Positions 24,811 through 32,700 of a stretch of DNA of 32,700 nucleotides are shown piece by piece; within the stretch, counting starts at the first letter, position 1; each line of letters begins with the position of its first letter. A model generated the notes under the pieces. It had not been told where the DNA came from and ran no database searches. It was given only the letters and a program-made list of their open reading frames with translations. The position numbers and the translations under genes are program-made. Location: assembly GCA_024638805.1 (NCBI GenBank), contig JAHEJO010000012.1, positions 1-32,700 of the forward strand, written 5' to 3'. The stretch comes from Acidimicrobiales bacterium. GTDB lineage: Bacteria; Actinomycetota; Acidimicrobiia; Acidimicrobiales; SZUA-35.

Positions 24811-25355
24811 AGGTTGAAGGATTCCACGAGGTGAGTCGCCAGCGAAAGATCCGCAACCTCGATCGGCTCGTTGAAGCCCGGGATCGACAGAGGACCGATC
24901 ACGGCGTTGGTCCCGTGCAGTCCCGGAAGGAGGTCGACGGGCCCGAGCAGCTGACCGGGTTCGGCGACATCGGCCAGTCGGGCGGCGAGATTGACCGAGG
25001 CCCCGATGTAATCGTCTCCCTCGAAGAGGATGACGTCGCCCGCGGTCACGCCGCCGTGTACTTCCAAGAGGCCATGGTTCCTGGCCCGCTGCATGACCCG
25101 GAGAAGGCACGACAGGACCGCCGGCGTCTCGCTGCCACCGAACATCGCGCCGTCGCCAAGCCATTTCGCTACTCGAATGCCGGTCCCGGCGCCGGTGTCG
25201 CGGACGATCGATCGGAAGATGACGAGTTGCTCGACGGCAGCATCGTCGCCGAGGGCGTTGGAGAAACCGGTGAAACCCGACAAATCGAGGAATCCGACCG
25301 TTCGTCGGACCCGGTAGCTCGAGATCGTTGGGCTGGTGATCCGGGTCTGCACCAT
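24807..25355 (-). CDS. Class III adenylate/guanylate cyclase catalytic-domain protein (standalone)
   Basis: VGFLDLSGFTGFSNALGDDAAVEQL; VAKWLGDGAMF; GDDYIGASVNLAARLADVAEPGQLL; ATG 25355. Confidence 0.85.
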   Translation of the reverse strand: MVQTRITSPTISSYRVRRTVGFLDLSGFTGFSNALGDDAAVEQLVIFRSIVRDTGAGTGIRVAKWLGDGAMFGGSETPAVLSCLLRVMQRARNHGLLEVHGGVTAGDVILFEGDDYIGASVNLAARLADVAEPGQLLGPVDLLPGLHGTNAVIGPLSIPGFNEPIEVADLSLATHLVESFNL

Positions 25356-25397
25356 CGCTGCGAGAGTACCGGGTGACCCACGTCGCCGCCCATCGTT

Positions 25398-25413
25398 GGT
25401 AACAGCGGTTACC
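25398..25413. promoter_or_regulatory. Short inverted repeat between the divergent cyclase and DEAD-helicase genes
   Basis: GGTAAC-agcg-GTTACC. Confidence 0.45.
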
Positions 25414-25448
25414 CTTCTCTTCACGAAAACTCTGCCGACAGGACATCA

Positions 25449-26606
25449 ATGACCCGATTCGCCGATCTCGGTGTCGCTCCACCGGTCGTCTCCGCACTCG
25501 AACAACGAGGCATCGAATCTGCTTTCCCGATTCAGGAACTTGCCATTCCTGATGCGCTCGCCGGTCGCGATGTCTGCGGAAAGGCCCAGACAGGTTCTGG
25601 AAAGACCCTGGCTTTTGGAATACCCACCGTGCAACTGCTCGCCGACGCCGAGCGAGGCACCCTCCATGCGCTGCTTCTCGTCCCCACTCGTGAGCTCGCT
25701 ACTCAGGTGGTCGAAGAACTCGAACCGATCTGTCGCTCTCTCGGTCTGACCCCGCTTGCGGTGTACGGCGGCGCTGACATCGACAAACAGATACGCAAGA
25801 TCGAACGGGGGGTCGAGATCATCGTCGCCACACCAGGACGTCTGATCGACCTGCTCGATCGCAAGGCGGTCACCGTCGTAGACGTTGAGTGTGTGGTGAT
25901 CGATGAGGCGGATCGTATGGCCGACATGGGCTTCCTTCCCCAGGTGGAGTGGATTCTCCGTCGCATCGAGGGAGACCATCAAACACTGCTCTTCTCCGCA
26001 ACCCTCGACGGTGCGGTCGGTGCGCTGATCAGCCGCTATCAGACCGACCCGGTCCACCACTCGGTGGACGACAGCGAGGTCACGGTGGAGAACATGTCCC
26101 ACCGTTTCATCGCCGTCCACCAGATGGATCAGGCGCGGGTGGTCGCAGCGATTGCCGGCTCGGTGTCCCGCACGATCGTGTTCTGCAACACCAAGAGGGC
26201 TTGCGATCGCGTGGCGGGCGACCTGGTGAAGCTGGGCGTGGCAGCCCAAGCGATCCACGGTGATCTGCGTCAGCGGCACCGGGAGAAAGCTCTTGCCGAA
26301 TTCGGTGACGGTTCGACCACGGTCCTGGTAGCTACCGATGTCGCTGCCCGCGGTATTCACGTCGACGATGTCGAGGTCGTGATTCACTACGACCCACCGG
26401 ATGACCACAAGACCTACTTGCACCGTTCGGGCCGAACCGCCCGCGCCGGTGGGTCGGGGGTTGCTGTTTCGCTGGTGCGCTGGAACGAGGAGCTCCACGT
26501 GCGGAGAGTGCAGAAGAGGCTCGGCCTCGAAATGCCGATCGTCGAGATGTTCTCGAATGATCCCCGGCTGGGCGATCTGACCGCCTGGGACCCCGAAGCG
26601 GCCTGA
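25449..26606 (+). CDS. DEAD-box ATP-dependent RNA helicase
   Basis: AQTGSGKT, PTRELATQ, VIDEADRMADMGF, SAT, HRSGRTARAG. Confidence 0.96.
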   Translation: MTRFADLGVAPPVVSALEQRGIESAFPIQELAIPDALAGRDVCGKAQTGSGKTLAFGIPTVQLLADAERGTLHALLLVPTRELATQVVEELEPICRSLGLTPLAVYGGADIDKQIRKIERGVEIIVATPGRLIDLLDRKAVTVVDVECVVIDEADRMADMGFLPQVEWILRRIEGDHQTLLFSATLDGAVGALISRYQTDPVHHSVDDSEVTVENMSHRFIAVHQMDQARVVAAIAGSVSRTIVFCNTKRACDRVAGDLVKLGVAAQAIHGDLRQRHREKALAEFGDGSTTVLVATDVAARGIHVDDVEVVIHYDPPDDHKTYLHRSGRTARAGGSGVAVSLVRWNEELHVRRVQKRLGLEMPIVEMFSNDPRLGDLTAWDPEAA

Positions 26607-26632
26607 GTACACCCTGGCCGACAGATGCGTCG

Positions 26633-28297
26633 ATGACAGTGCCGGCAAAACCCGATGCCGAATGGTTCACCTATGCCGCTGCGGTCGGCGTCAGCGGAAT
26701 CGCCGATGTCGTCCTCGATGGCTGCTCCCGCCGTGGCGGTCGGCCATCGTCATACCCGCAGCGGGTTCTGGTTCCCGAACCCCCAGGCGGTTGGGCCGAT
26801 CCTCGACTGCTCGGCTGGGTGCACGAATGGTCGACGCCCTCCCGCGACCGATCACAGCGCGGCGCCTTCTACACCCCTCCCGAGTTCGCCTCCGCCGTCG
26901 TCGCACGCGCAACCGACGGAGCGCCACTTCCGGCCTTCACCGTCGATCCCGCCTGTGGCGGGGGAGTGTTCCTCCTCGAGATTCTCGATCGGCTTGTCGC
27001 AGCGGGGGTTCCGGCAGGCGAGGCGATCACGAGGGTTGCCGGGCTGGAGATCGACCCCTCGGCGGCCGAGACGGCGCGGATCGCCCTGCGCGCATGGCAG
27101 CTTCTTCACGGCCTCGACGGGATTCAGCCGCCGTTGGTGTCGGTCGGGGACGCACTCCGACGTTGGCCAAGCACCTGGCCCGAGCCGAATCTGGTCGTCG
27201 GCAACCCTCCGTTCGCCAGCCCACTGAAGTCCGGCGCCATTCCCTGCGAGGCTGTGGCGTATCGCAACCACCATGCCGAGGTGCTCGGGCCGTACGCCGA
27301 TCTTGCCGCTATCCACTTGTGGCGGGCGGTCGAGGCAGTCGCTGACGACGGCCGGGTGGCCTTCGTCGCGCCGGTGTCGATCATCAACACCCGGGACACT
27401 GCTCAGCTGTGGCGTCGACTCGAGACCCAGGTCGACGTGGTCTCGGTGCTGATGCCCGAGAAGAGCCCGTTCGCAGCCTCGGTGAGGGTCTTTGTTCCCG
27501 TGCTCCAAGTACGCCGACGACACGAGTCGAAGCGACGATCGCTGGCATCGGCGGTCGGGGTGGCCGTCGGCATTCCCGCTGTGCCCGCGCTCGATTCCGC
27601 TCCGACCCTGTCGACGATCGCCCGGGCGACGAGCGGATTCCGTGACGAGTTCTACGGCCTGGCCATGCACGCACAGGAAGAGGCCGCGGTCGCATCCGAT
27701 TCCGACATGCGCCGACTGGTCAACGTCGGCGCCATCGACCCACTCCGGTGCACGTGGGGACGGCAGCCGATCCGGTTTGCCAAGACCCGTTGGGAACGTC
27801 CCGTCGTCGATGCACGCATTCTGTCGGGTAGATTGACGACGTTCGTCGACCGGCAGAACACGCCCAAGGTACTGGTGGCGACCCAGTCGCCGGTGCTCGA
27901 GCCGCTCGTCGATCCCATCGGCGATCTGGTGGGGATCACACCCACGATCATCATGACCACGGACGTTCCCCACCACGTTGCGGCGGTGTTGTTGGCCCCG
28001 CCGGTCGTCGCCATGGCGGCGCAACGCTGGTTCGGTACCGGCCTCAGCGATACCGCTCTGCGGCCGACCGCGTCGACCATCGTCGAGCTGCCGCTTCCAC
28101 CCGACACAGCGCGCTGGGACGAGGCCGCTGAACTGGTGCAAACATGCTCGATGCCGATCGACGGGATGCAGTCGGATCCGGATCCCACGACCTTGATGCG
28201 GATCGGCACGCTCATGAACGAGGCCTACGGTGGCGACCGAGCCGTGCTGTTGTGGTGGGCCCGCCGGTCGGGTCTGCAACTAGACTCGGATGCATGA
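26633..28297 (+). CDS. Class I N6-adenine DNA methyltransferase (Eco57I-like architecture), orphan in this window
   Basis: GAFYTPPEFA, FTVDPACGGGVFLLEIL (motif I), NLVVGNPPFASPLKSG (NPPF motif IV). Confidence 0.88.
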   Translation: MTVPAKPDAEWFTYAAAVGVSGIADVVLDGCSRRGGRPSSYPQRVLVPEPPGGWADPRLLGWVHEWSTPSRDRSQRGAFYTPPEFASAVVARATDGAPLPAFTVDPACGGGVFLLEILDRLVAAGVPAGEAITRVAGLEIDPSAAETARIALRAWQLLHGLDGIQPPLVSVGDALRRWPSTWPEPNLVVGNPPFASPLKSGAIPCEAVAYRNHHAEVLGPYADLAAIHLWRAVEAVADDGRVAFVAPVSIINTRDTAQLWRRLETQVDVVSVLMPEKSPFAASVRVFVPVLQVRRRHESKRRSLASAVGVAVGIPAVPALDSAPTLSTIARATSGFRDEFYGLAMHAQEEAAVASDSDMRRLVNVGAIDPLRCTWGRQPIRFAKTRWERPVVDARILSGRLTTFVDRQNTPKVLVATQSPVLEPLVDPIGDLVGITPTIIMTTDVPHHVAAVLLAPPVVAMAAQRWFGTGLSDTALRPTASTIVELPLPPDTARWDEAAELVQTCSMPIDGMQSDPDPTTLMRIGTLMNEAYGGDRAVLLWWARRSGLQLDSDA

Positions 28298-29505
28298 CCG
28301 CCGGCTACCCCCAGCTGCGGCCGGCGTCGACGTTGCCAGAGCCGCCTGCCAGCGGTGGTTGGTGGCCCGGTGACCCGGTCGGACATCGACGATTTGCACA
28401 GGTGTGCAAGAACCGATGTTTCGTGTTGGAGTTCGGAGGCGTACTCGACAACATCACCCTGGCTTACGAAACATGGGGTGAGCTGGACGCCAGCGCCACA
28501 AACGCGGTACTCGTCTGTCACGCGCTGACCGGCGATGCCCATGTGGCCGGAGCGTCAGGACCGGGTCACCCGACCGATGGCTGGTGGGACGACATGATCG
28601 GCTCCGGCAAACCCCTCGACACCGATCGGTATTTCGTCGTGTGCGCCAACGTGCTCGGTGGTTGCCAGGGGTCGACCGGTCCGATGAGCCCGCACTACAG
28701 CGACGGCAAACCCTACGGGGCCCGGTTTCCCCTCGTGAGCATCCGGGACATCGTTCGTACCCAGGCGATGCTGGCTGATCACCTGGGCATCACGACCTGG
28801 ATGGCGGTCGCCGGCGGCTCGATGGGAGGAATGCAGGCGCTCGAGTGGGCCACGATGTATCCCCGCCGGGTCTCGTCCCTCGTGGCGATCGCAACGACCG
28901 CCCGAGCCTCAGCTCTTCAGATCGCATGGAGCGAAGTGGGTCGGCTGGCAATTCACAACGATCCCAAATGGAATCACGGCGACTACTACGACGCCCCCGA
29001 CGGCGGAGGACCACACGAAGGCTTGATGCTCGCCCGTCGGATCGCGCAGATCCACTACCGCAGCGACCGGTCGCTCGAGACCCGATTCGGCCGTGCGACC
29101 CGAGAGCCGATCGATCACTTCCACCCGTGGGACCGCTTCCAGGTCGAGAGCTACCTCGATCATCACGGTCGAAAACTGGCCCACCGGTTCGATGCCAACA
29201 GCTATCTGGTGCTCAACCGCACCATGGACATGCACGACCTCGGCCGGGGCCGGGGCGGTCTCGACGCCGCTCTCGCCCGTATCACCTGCCCGACCATGGT
29301 CGTGAGCATCGATTCGGACACGCTGTACACACCACGACAGCAGCTCGAGTTGCGGGACGGCCTTGCGGCCAACGGCACGCGCGTGGACTACACCCAGATC
29401 GAGTCGATACACGGTCACGACGGCTTCTTGATCGAATTCGATCAACTCGGGCCGATCGTCGACAGCTTCGTCAGCGACCACTTCAAGGCCCGATCGCAAT
29501 ACTGA
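28294..29505 (+). CDS. metX: Homoserine O-acetyltransferase
   Basis: ITLAYETWGELDASATNAVLVCHALTGDAH; VAGGSMGGMQALEWATMYPRRV; ESIHGHDGFLIE; start ATGA overlaps the methyltransferase stop. Confidence 0.95.
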   Translation: MTAGYPQLRPASTLPEPPASGGWWPGDPVGHRRFAQVCKNRCFVLEFGGVLDNITLAYETWGELDASATNAVLVCHALTGDAHVAGASGPGHPTDGWWDDMIGSGKPLDTDRYFVVCANVLGGCQGSTGPMSPHYSDGKPYGARFPLVSIRDIVRTQAMLADHLGITTWMAVAGGSMGGMQALEWATMYPRRVSSLVAIATTARASALQIAWSEVGRLAIHNDPKWNHGDYYDAPDGGGPHEGLMLARRIAQIHYRSDRSLETRFGRATREPIDHFHPWDRFQVESYLDHHGRKLAHRFDANSYLVLNRTMDMHDLGRGRGGLDAALARITCPTMVVSIDSDTLYTPRQQLELRDGLAANGTRVDYTQIESIHGHDGFLIEFDQLGPIVDSFVSDHFKARSQY

Positions 29506-29521
29506 ACGGCCAGGTATCCAC

Positions 29522-30310
29522 GTGCCCGAAGGTGTCGAAATCGAGATCTATCGACGGGCTGCACAAGCCGTGGTCGGGCGCACGATCCTCGACGTCGGCA
29601 CCCAGGATTCCCACTTCGTCAAAGGTGGTGTGTCACCGGATCAGTTGCGGGTTGCGCTGTGCGGACGAACGATCGAAGGTGTGCAGCGCGTCGGCAAACT
29701 GCTGAGCCTCGGCCTGGACAGCGGTCTGGTCGTCGGTCTGAGGTTCGGCATGACCGGCCGCTTGATCGTCGACGACAAAGCTGCAATCGACAGGCTGGAG
29801 TACTCCTCGGGTCGGGACGATCCGGCCTGGGATCGGTTCGCTCTGGTGTTCGCACCCCCCGGGAACGGGCGGCTCCGTATAAACGATTCGCGCCGACTCG
29901 GTGGGGTCGAACTCGATCCACCAATGGACCGGCTGGGAGTGGATCTGTTCGACGCCACACCGGCGGTGATCCGCGACAGGATCGCCGCGAGTTCGTCGCC
30001 GCTCAAGGTTCGGCTATTGGATCAGGCTGCGATCGCCGGCGTCGGCAATCTCATCGCCGACGAAACGCTGTGGCGGGCCGGTTTGGACCCGGCTCGACCC
30101 GCCCGGAGCCTCACGCCGACCGAGGTGCGCCGGCTGAGCCGACATCTGAGGGCCGCGGCCGTCGAACTTCTCGCCGCCGGCGGATCCCACACGGGTCGGC
30201 TGCAACCCGCCCGTGTGCCGGGGGGGCTGTGTCCTCGGGATGGGTGTGCGCTGGTGCGCCGGACGATCGGTGGACGGACCTCGTACTCTTGCCCGAAACA
30301 TCAGGTGTAG
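29522..30310 (+). CDS. Formamidopyrimidine-DNA glycosylase/endonuclease VIII family (Fpg/Nei)
   Basis: MPEGVEIEIYRR N-terminus; H2TH LLDQAAIAGVGNLIADETLWRAGLDPARPA; C-terminal zinc finger LCPRDGCALVRRTIGGRTSYSCPKHQ. Confidence 0.92.
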   Translation: MPEGVEIEIYRRAAQAVVGRTILDVGTQDSHFVKGGVSPDQLRVALCGRTIEGVQRVGKLLSLGLDSGLVVGLRFGMTGRLIVDDKAAIDRLEYSSGRDDPAWDRFALVFAPPGNGRLRINDSRRLGGVELDPPMDRLGVDLFDATPAVIRDRIAASSSPLKVRLLDQAAIAGVGNLIADETLWRAGLDPARPARSLTPTEVRRLSRHLRAAAVELLAAGGSHTGRLQPARVPGGLCPRDGCALVRRTIGGRTSYSCPKHQV

Positions 30311-30320
30311 GCTCGTTACG

Positions 30321-30788
30321 ATGACCGTCGATTCGATCCTGGGCCAACTCGACGCCACGGGCCGCACCGTCACCTCGATCGTGCTCGCCCTCGTCGGCGT
30401 GGCTGCTGCCCTCGCCCTGCTCACCGCCTGGTACTGGCGCAGTACCGATCCGCGCAGGCGGGTCGATTCACCGCCCAACCCGCCGGCACGGCCGTCGAGG
30501 GTGCCGGTCCCCGGCCCTTTCGACGACCCGCACCCGGGAGGCTCGGCCAAACCCGCCCACACCGGCGCCCGGACCGGAGAGGGGGAGCGTTCTGCGATCC
30601 ACGACACCGCCGACAACAGGTCGGCAGAGTCCACCGCCACGGACCGTGTGGCTGAGGATGTTGCCGCCCCAGCCGACGATCGGGTGGGCGCCGACGACGT
30701 CATCGACCTGCGAGAACCTTCGCCCGACGACACCGACGGAGAGCTGAGTTTCGACGAGTGGCTCGAGTTGGCCGACGACGACTCATGA
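30321..30788 (+). CDS. Hypothetical single-TM protein with acidic/Pro-rich tail
   Basis: MTVDSILGQLDATGRTVTSIVLALVGVAAALALLTAWYWRSTDPRRR...; followed by an ATGA-overlapping gene. Confidence 0.65.
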   Translation: MTVDSILGQLDATGRTVTSIVLALVGVAAALALLTAWYWRSTDPRRRVDSPPNPPARPSRVPVPGPFDDPHPGGSAKPAHTGARTGEGERSAIHDTADNRSAESTATDRVAEDVAAPADDRVGADDVIDLREPSPDDTDGELSFDEWLELADDDS

Positions 30789-31006
30789 GCTCAGAACTCG
30801 ATCTCGACGGGATGATCGCCCGCTTCAAGGAGCGGGCCGCAGCCGTGAAGCAGCGCAACCTACCCCCGGTGGGAGGGGATGAGCGCAAGGCCTTCATCCA
30901 ACAGGCGGAGCAGGACTTCATGGACTTCGCCCTGATCGGTGATGCAAACCCATCGTTCGATGACGGCGTCGTCACCCTGACGATCGACCTTCGACCCAAG
31001 ACCTGA
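30785..31006 (+). CDS. Small hypothetical protein (73 aa)
   Basis: MSSELDLDGMIARFKERAAAVKQRNLPPVGGDERKAFIQQAEQDFMDFALIGDANPSFDDGVVTLTIDLRPKT; ATGA overlap with the upstream gene. Confidence 0.65.
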   Translation: MSSELDLDGMIARFKERAAAVKQRNLPPVGGDERKAFIQQAEQDFMDFALIGDANPSFDDGVVTLTIDLRPKT

Positions 31007-31039
31007 CCGATCGGGGTTTCGACAGATCGAGAACGCGGC

Positions 31040-31071
31040 AAGGCCCGGACGCCGACAAGCGACCGGGCCTT
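31040..31071. terminator. GC-rich hairpin between the small-protein operon and convergent tRNA-Gly
   Basis: aaggcccgg-acgccgacaagcga-ccgggcctt, perfect 9-bp arms. Confidence 0.65.
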
Positions 31072-31075
31072 GTAG

Positions 31076-31148
31076 AGCGGACGACCGGGCTCGAACCGGC
31101 GACCTTCTCGTTGGCAACGAGATGCTCTACCAACTGAGCTACATCCGC
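31076..31148 (-). tRNA. tRNA-Gly (anticodon GCC)
   Basis: Minus strand GCGGATGTAGCTCAGTTGGTAGAGCATCTCGTTGCCAACGAGAAGGTCGCCGGTTCGAGCCCGGTCGTCCGCT; cloverleaf arms, loop TTGCCAA, U discriminator, no encoded CCA. Confidence 0.95.
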
Positions 31149-31201
31149 TGGGGCCTCACATCATAGCGCTCCGATCGGTCCGCAACCTCATGTGGACACC
31201 G

Positions 31202-32152
31202 TCAGTCGCCCCCGGCGCACGGGTCGGATCGCTCGACCTCTCCGACACGCCCGATCCGCATCGCCACCACCGTCAACCGACCGTCCTCGGCGGTCTCGGC
31301 GTCGAAGACGAGTCGGAAGTTGGCGTCGACCGCCTCATTGGGCTCGAACGTGAGTTGGGTTCGGTCGCCGAGGCTCCGCTCCGTGAGTTGGGCGCCGTAA
31401 GCACGGCGAAGATCCTCCGCCGAGGAACCGACCCCGACGTCGGACAGGGTGCGTTGTCCCGATGTTGTTGCTTGCGCCCGCTGTATCAGTGGGTTCTCGT
31501 CTGTTGCGTCCAGCCCGAGGATTGGGGAGTGCGGATCGCCGGCCACCCACCCGATCGTGCACGGTGCGCCGCGCTCCTGGACGATGATCGCGGCGCCGAT
31601 TTCGGCTTCTGCGTCGGTGATCCGCTGGCCGGGACGGATCCCGCCAAAACTGCGAAGACTCACCTGGGCCGAGCCGAACCCCTCGCCCGGAGCGTACACG
31701 TACACCGTAGGCGTCGAATCGAGTGACGTCTCGAATGCATGCAGCCCCGGGCTGAGGATCTGACCGACCTGCTCGGGTGGTACGACCGACCGCTGCGGCG
31801 CCACATCGAGCACTCTCGATCCCCATTCGACGGTCACATCGGCACCGGTGAGGTTGGAGAATCGAATCATTCCAGTTGTGCTGATACCGCACGGGTTCTG
31901 TTCCTGGACGTCCTCGGACAAGGGGATGATGAGGATCTCACCCGGGGGCGTGCAAAGCCCCGGATCGACACCGGGAAGAGATGTCGTCGTCCGCTGCTCG
32001 GCGGCGGTGGTGGTAGTCGCTTCAGGCACCGTGGTGACCAGCGAGGACACCGACCCCTGGACCGAAACGGTCACCTCGCCGGGTTCGGCCACACCGCAGG
32101 CGATGGTACACAGCCCGAGGACCGGGACGATCAGAGCCGATTTCAACCTCAC
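31202..32152 (-). CDS. Hypothetical lipoprotein
   Basis: Signal peptide and lipobox KSALIVPVLGLCTIACGVAEPG; GTG start 32152. Confidence 0.7.
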   Translation of the reverse strand: MRLKSALIVPVLGLCTIACGVAEPGEVTVSVQGSVSSLVTTVPEATTTTAAEQRTTTSLPGVDPGLCTPPGEILIIPLSEDVQEQNPCGISTTGMIRFSNLTGADVTVEWGSRVLDVAPQRSVVPPEQVGQILSPGLHAFETSLDSTPTVYVYAPGEGFGSAQVSLRSFGGIRPGQRITDAEAEIGAAIIVQERGAPCTIGWVAGDPHSPILGLDATDENPLIQRAQATTSGQRTLSDVGVGSSAEDLRRAYGAQLTERSLGDRTQLTFEPNEAVDANFRLVFDAETAEDGRLTVVAMRIGRVGEVERSDPCAGGD

Positions 32153-32212
32153 GCCGACAGTATCGCACCCGAGGCCCGCCACGATTCGTGCGCCCTCGGT
32201 ACGATGTGCACG

Positions 32213-32700
32213 ATGACGAAGTGCGGACGATGCGGGGCGAACGCGTCGGGACGCTATTGCTCGGCCTGCGGCGCGTCACTTGATGGTGCCCCCGCCGGCG
32301 GTCCCTTCGTCCTCGACGTCGACGATTCGCCGGTGACCGAACGTTCCGTCGTTGTCAAGACCGGACCGTCCCGACCGACGCTCCCACTCGTGGTGGCCTC
32401 GGCCGTTCTCGTGGCCCTGCTCATGTGGGTCATCACCCGCTCGCCGCAGGTAGTGGACCCGGCCGCGGACCCCGCACTCGTATCCGACGAAGACCCTTCA
32501 TCGACCGTACCCGAGCCGGCTGTCGCGTTTGCCGAGACGACCACCACCACCTCGGCTCCTTCTGTCACGACAGCTGCGGGGGTGATCACCGAAGATGACG
32601 CCGGGGAGTATTGGCTCGGGGAGGCGACCGGTTGGTTTGCGCTTGTGCGAACCAACGACGGACTCGTCAGGATCGATTTGGACACCGGTGAACAGGTGAA
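32213..32700 (+). CDS. Zinc-ribbon plus TM protein (3' truncated by window)
   Basis: MTKCGRCGANASGRYCSACGASLDG (CxxC...CxxC), TM LPLVVASAVLVALLMWVI, Thr-rich linker; frame open to the window edge. Confidence 0.7.
   Translation, partial: MTKCGRCGANASGRYCSACGASLDGAPAGGPFVLDVDDSPVTERSVVVKTGPSRPTLPLVVASAVLVALLMWVITRSPQVVDPAADPALVSDEDPSSTVPEPAVAFAETTTTTSAPSVTTAAGVITEDDAGEYWLGEATGWFALVRTNDGLVRIDLDTGEQV

Noticed and set aside
26852-28279. 475-aa ORF on the - strand
   Set aside because: Antisense to the DNA methyltransferase with its clear NPPF and motif I; composition typical of spurious high-GC ORFs.
28260-28300. SAM riboswitch before metX
   Set aside because: metX overlaps the upstream gene (ATGA); no leader space.

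Overview
This is a high-GC, tightly packed chromosomal window that looks actinobacterial, probably Acidimicrobiia-like (inference from gene content and synteny only). I see no mobile element, prophage or CRISPR array. Recognisable content, left to right: end of a DapC-like aminotransferase, DUF4214-PQQ dehydrogenase fusion, dapD, dapE, lexA with a divergent SOS-type LysM gene and nrdR, lytic transglycosylase, RibD_C reductase, class II ribonucleotide reductase (nrdJ), Ser/Thr/Pro-rich protein with a 27-bp tandem repeat, 5-formyl-THF cyclo-ligase, RDD protein, galE, DUF3039, TlpA-like lipoprotein, a peroxiredoxin interrupted by TGA, acyltransferase, CarD, degenerate MBL-like protein, acyl-CoA dehydrogenase, lgt and murA, phosphotransferase/serine hydrolase/cyclase operon, DEAD helicase, orphan N6-adenine methyltransferase coupled to metX, Fpg/Nei glycosylase, tRNA-Gly(GCC), and small membrane or lipoproteins. 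Main hidden finding: a peroxiredoxin at 16278-16733 that the ORF track misses. Its peroxidatic Cys codon in the PGCT motif is an in-frame TGA, followed at SECIS-like spacing by a perfect 7-bp stem with a 6-nt loop (16424-16443), which points to selenocysteine. Two intergenic regions also look like structured RNAs on the + strand: 12447-12596 upstream of 5-FTHF cyclo-ligase (three helices with five non-Watson-Crick pairs, all G-U only in + sense RNA, plus a possible pseudoknot), and 8411-8538 upstream of nrdJ (17-bp closing stem plus an alternative pairing for the same 5' arm). All pairings were read by eye; no folding energies or database searches were run.
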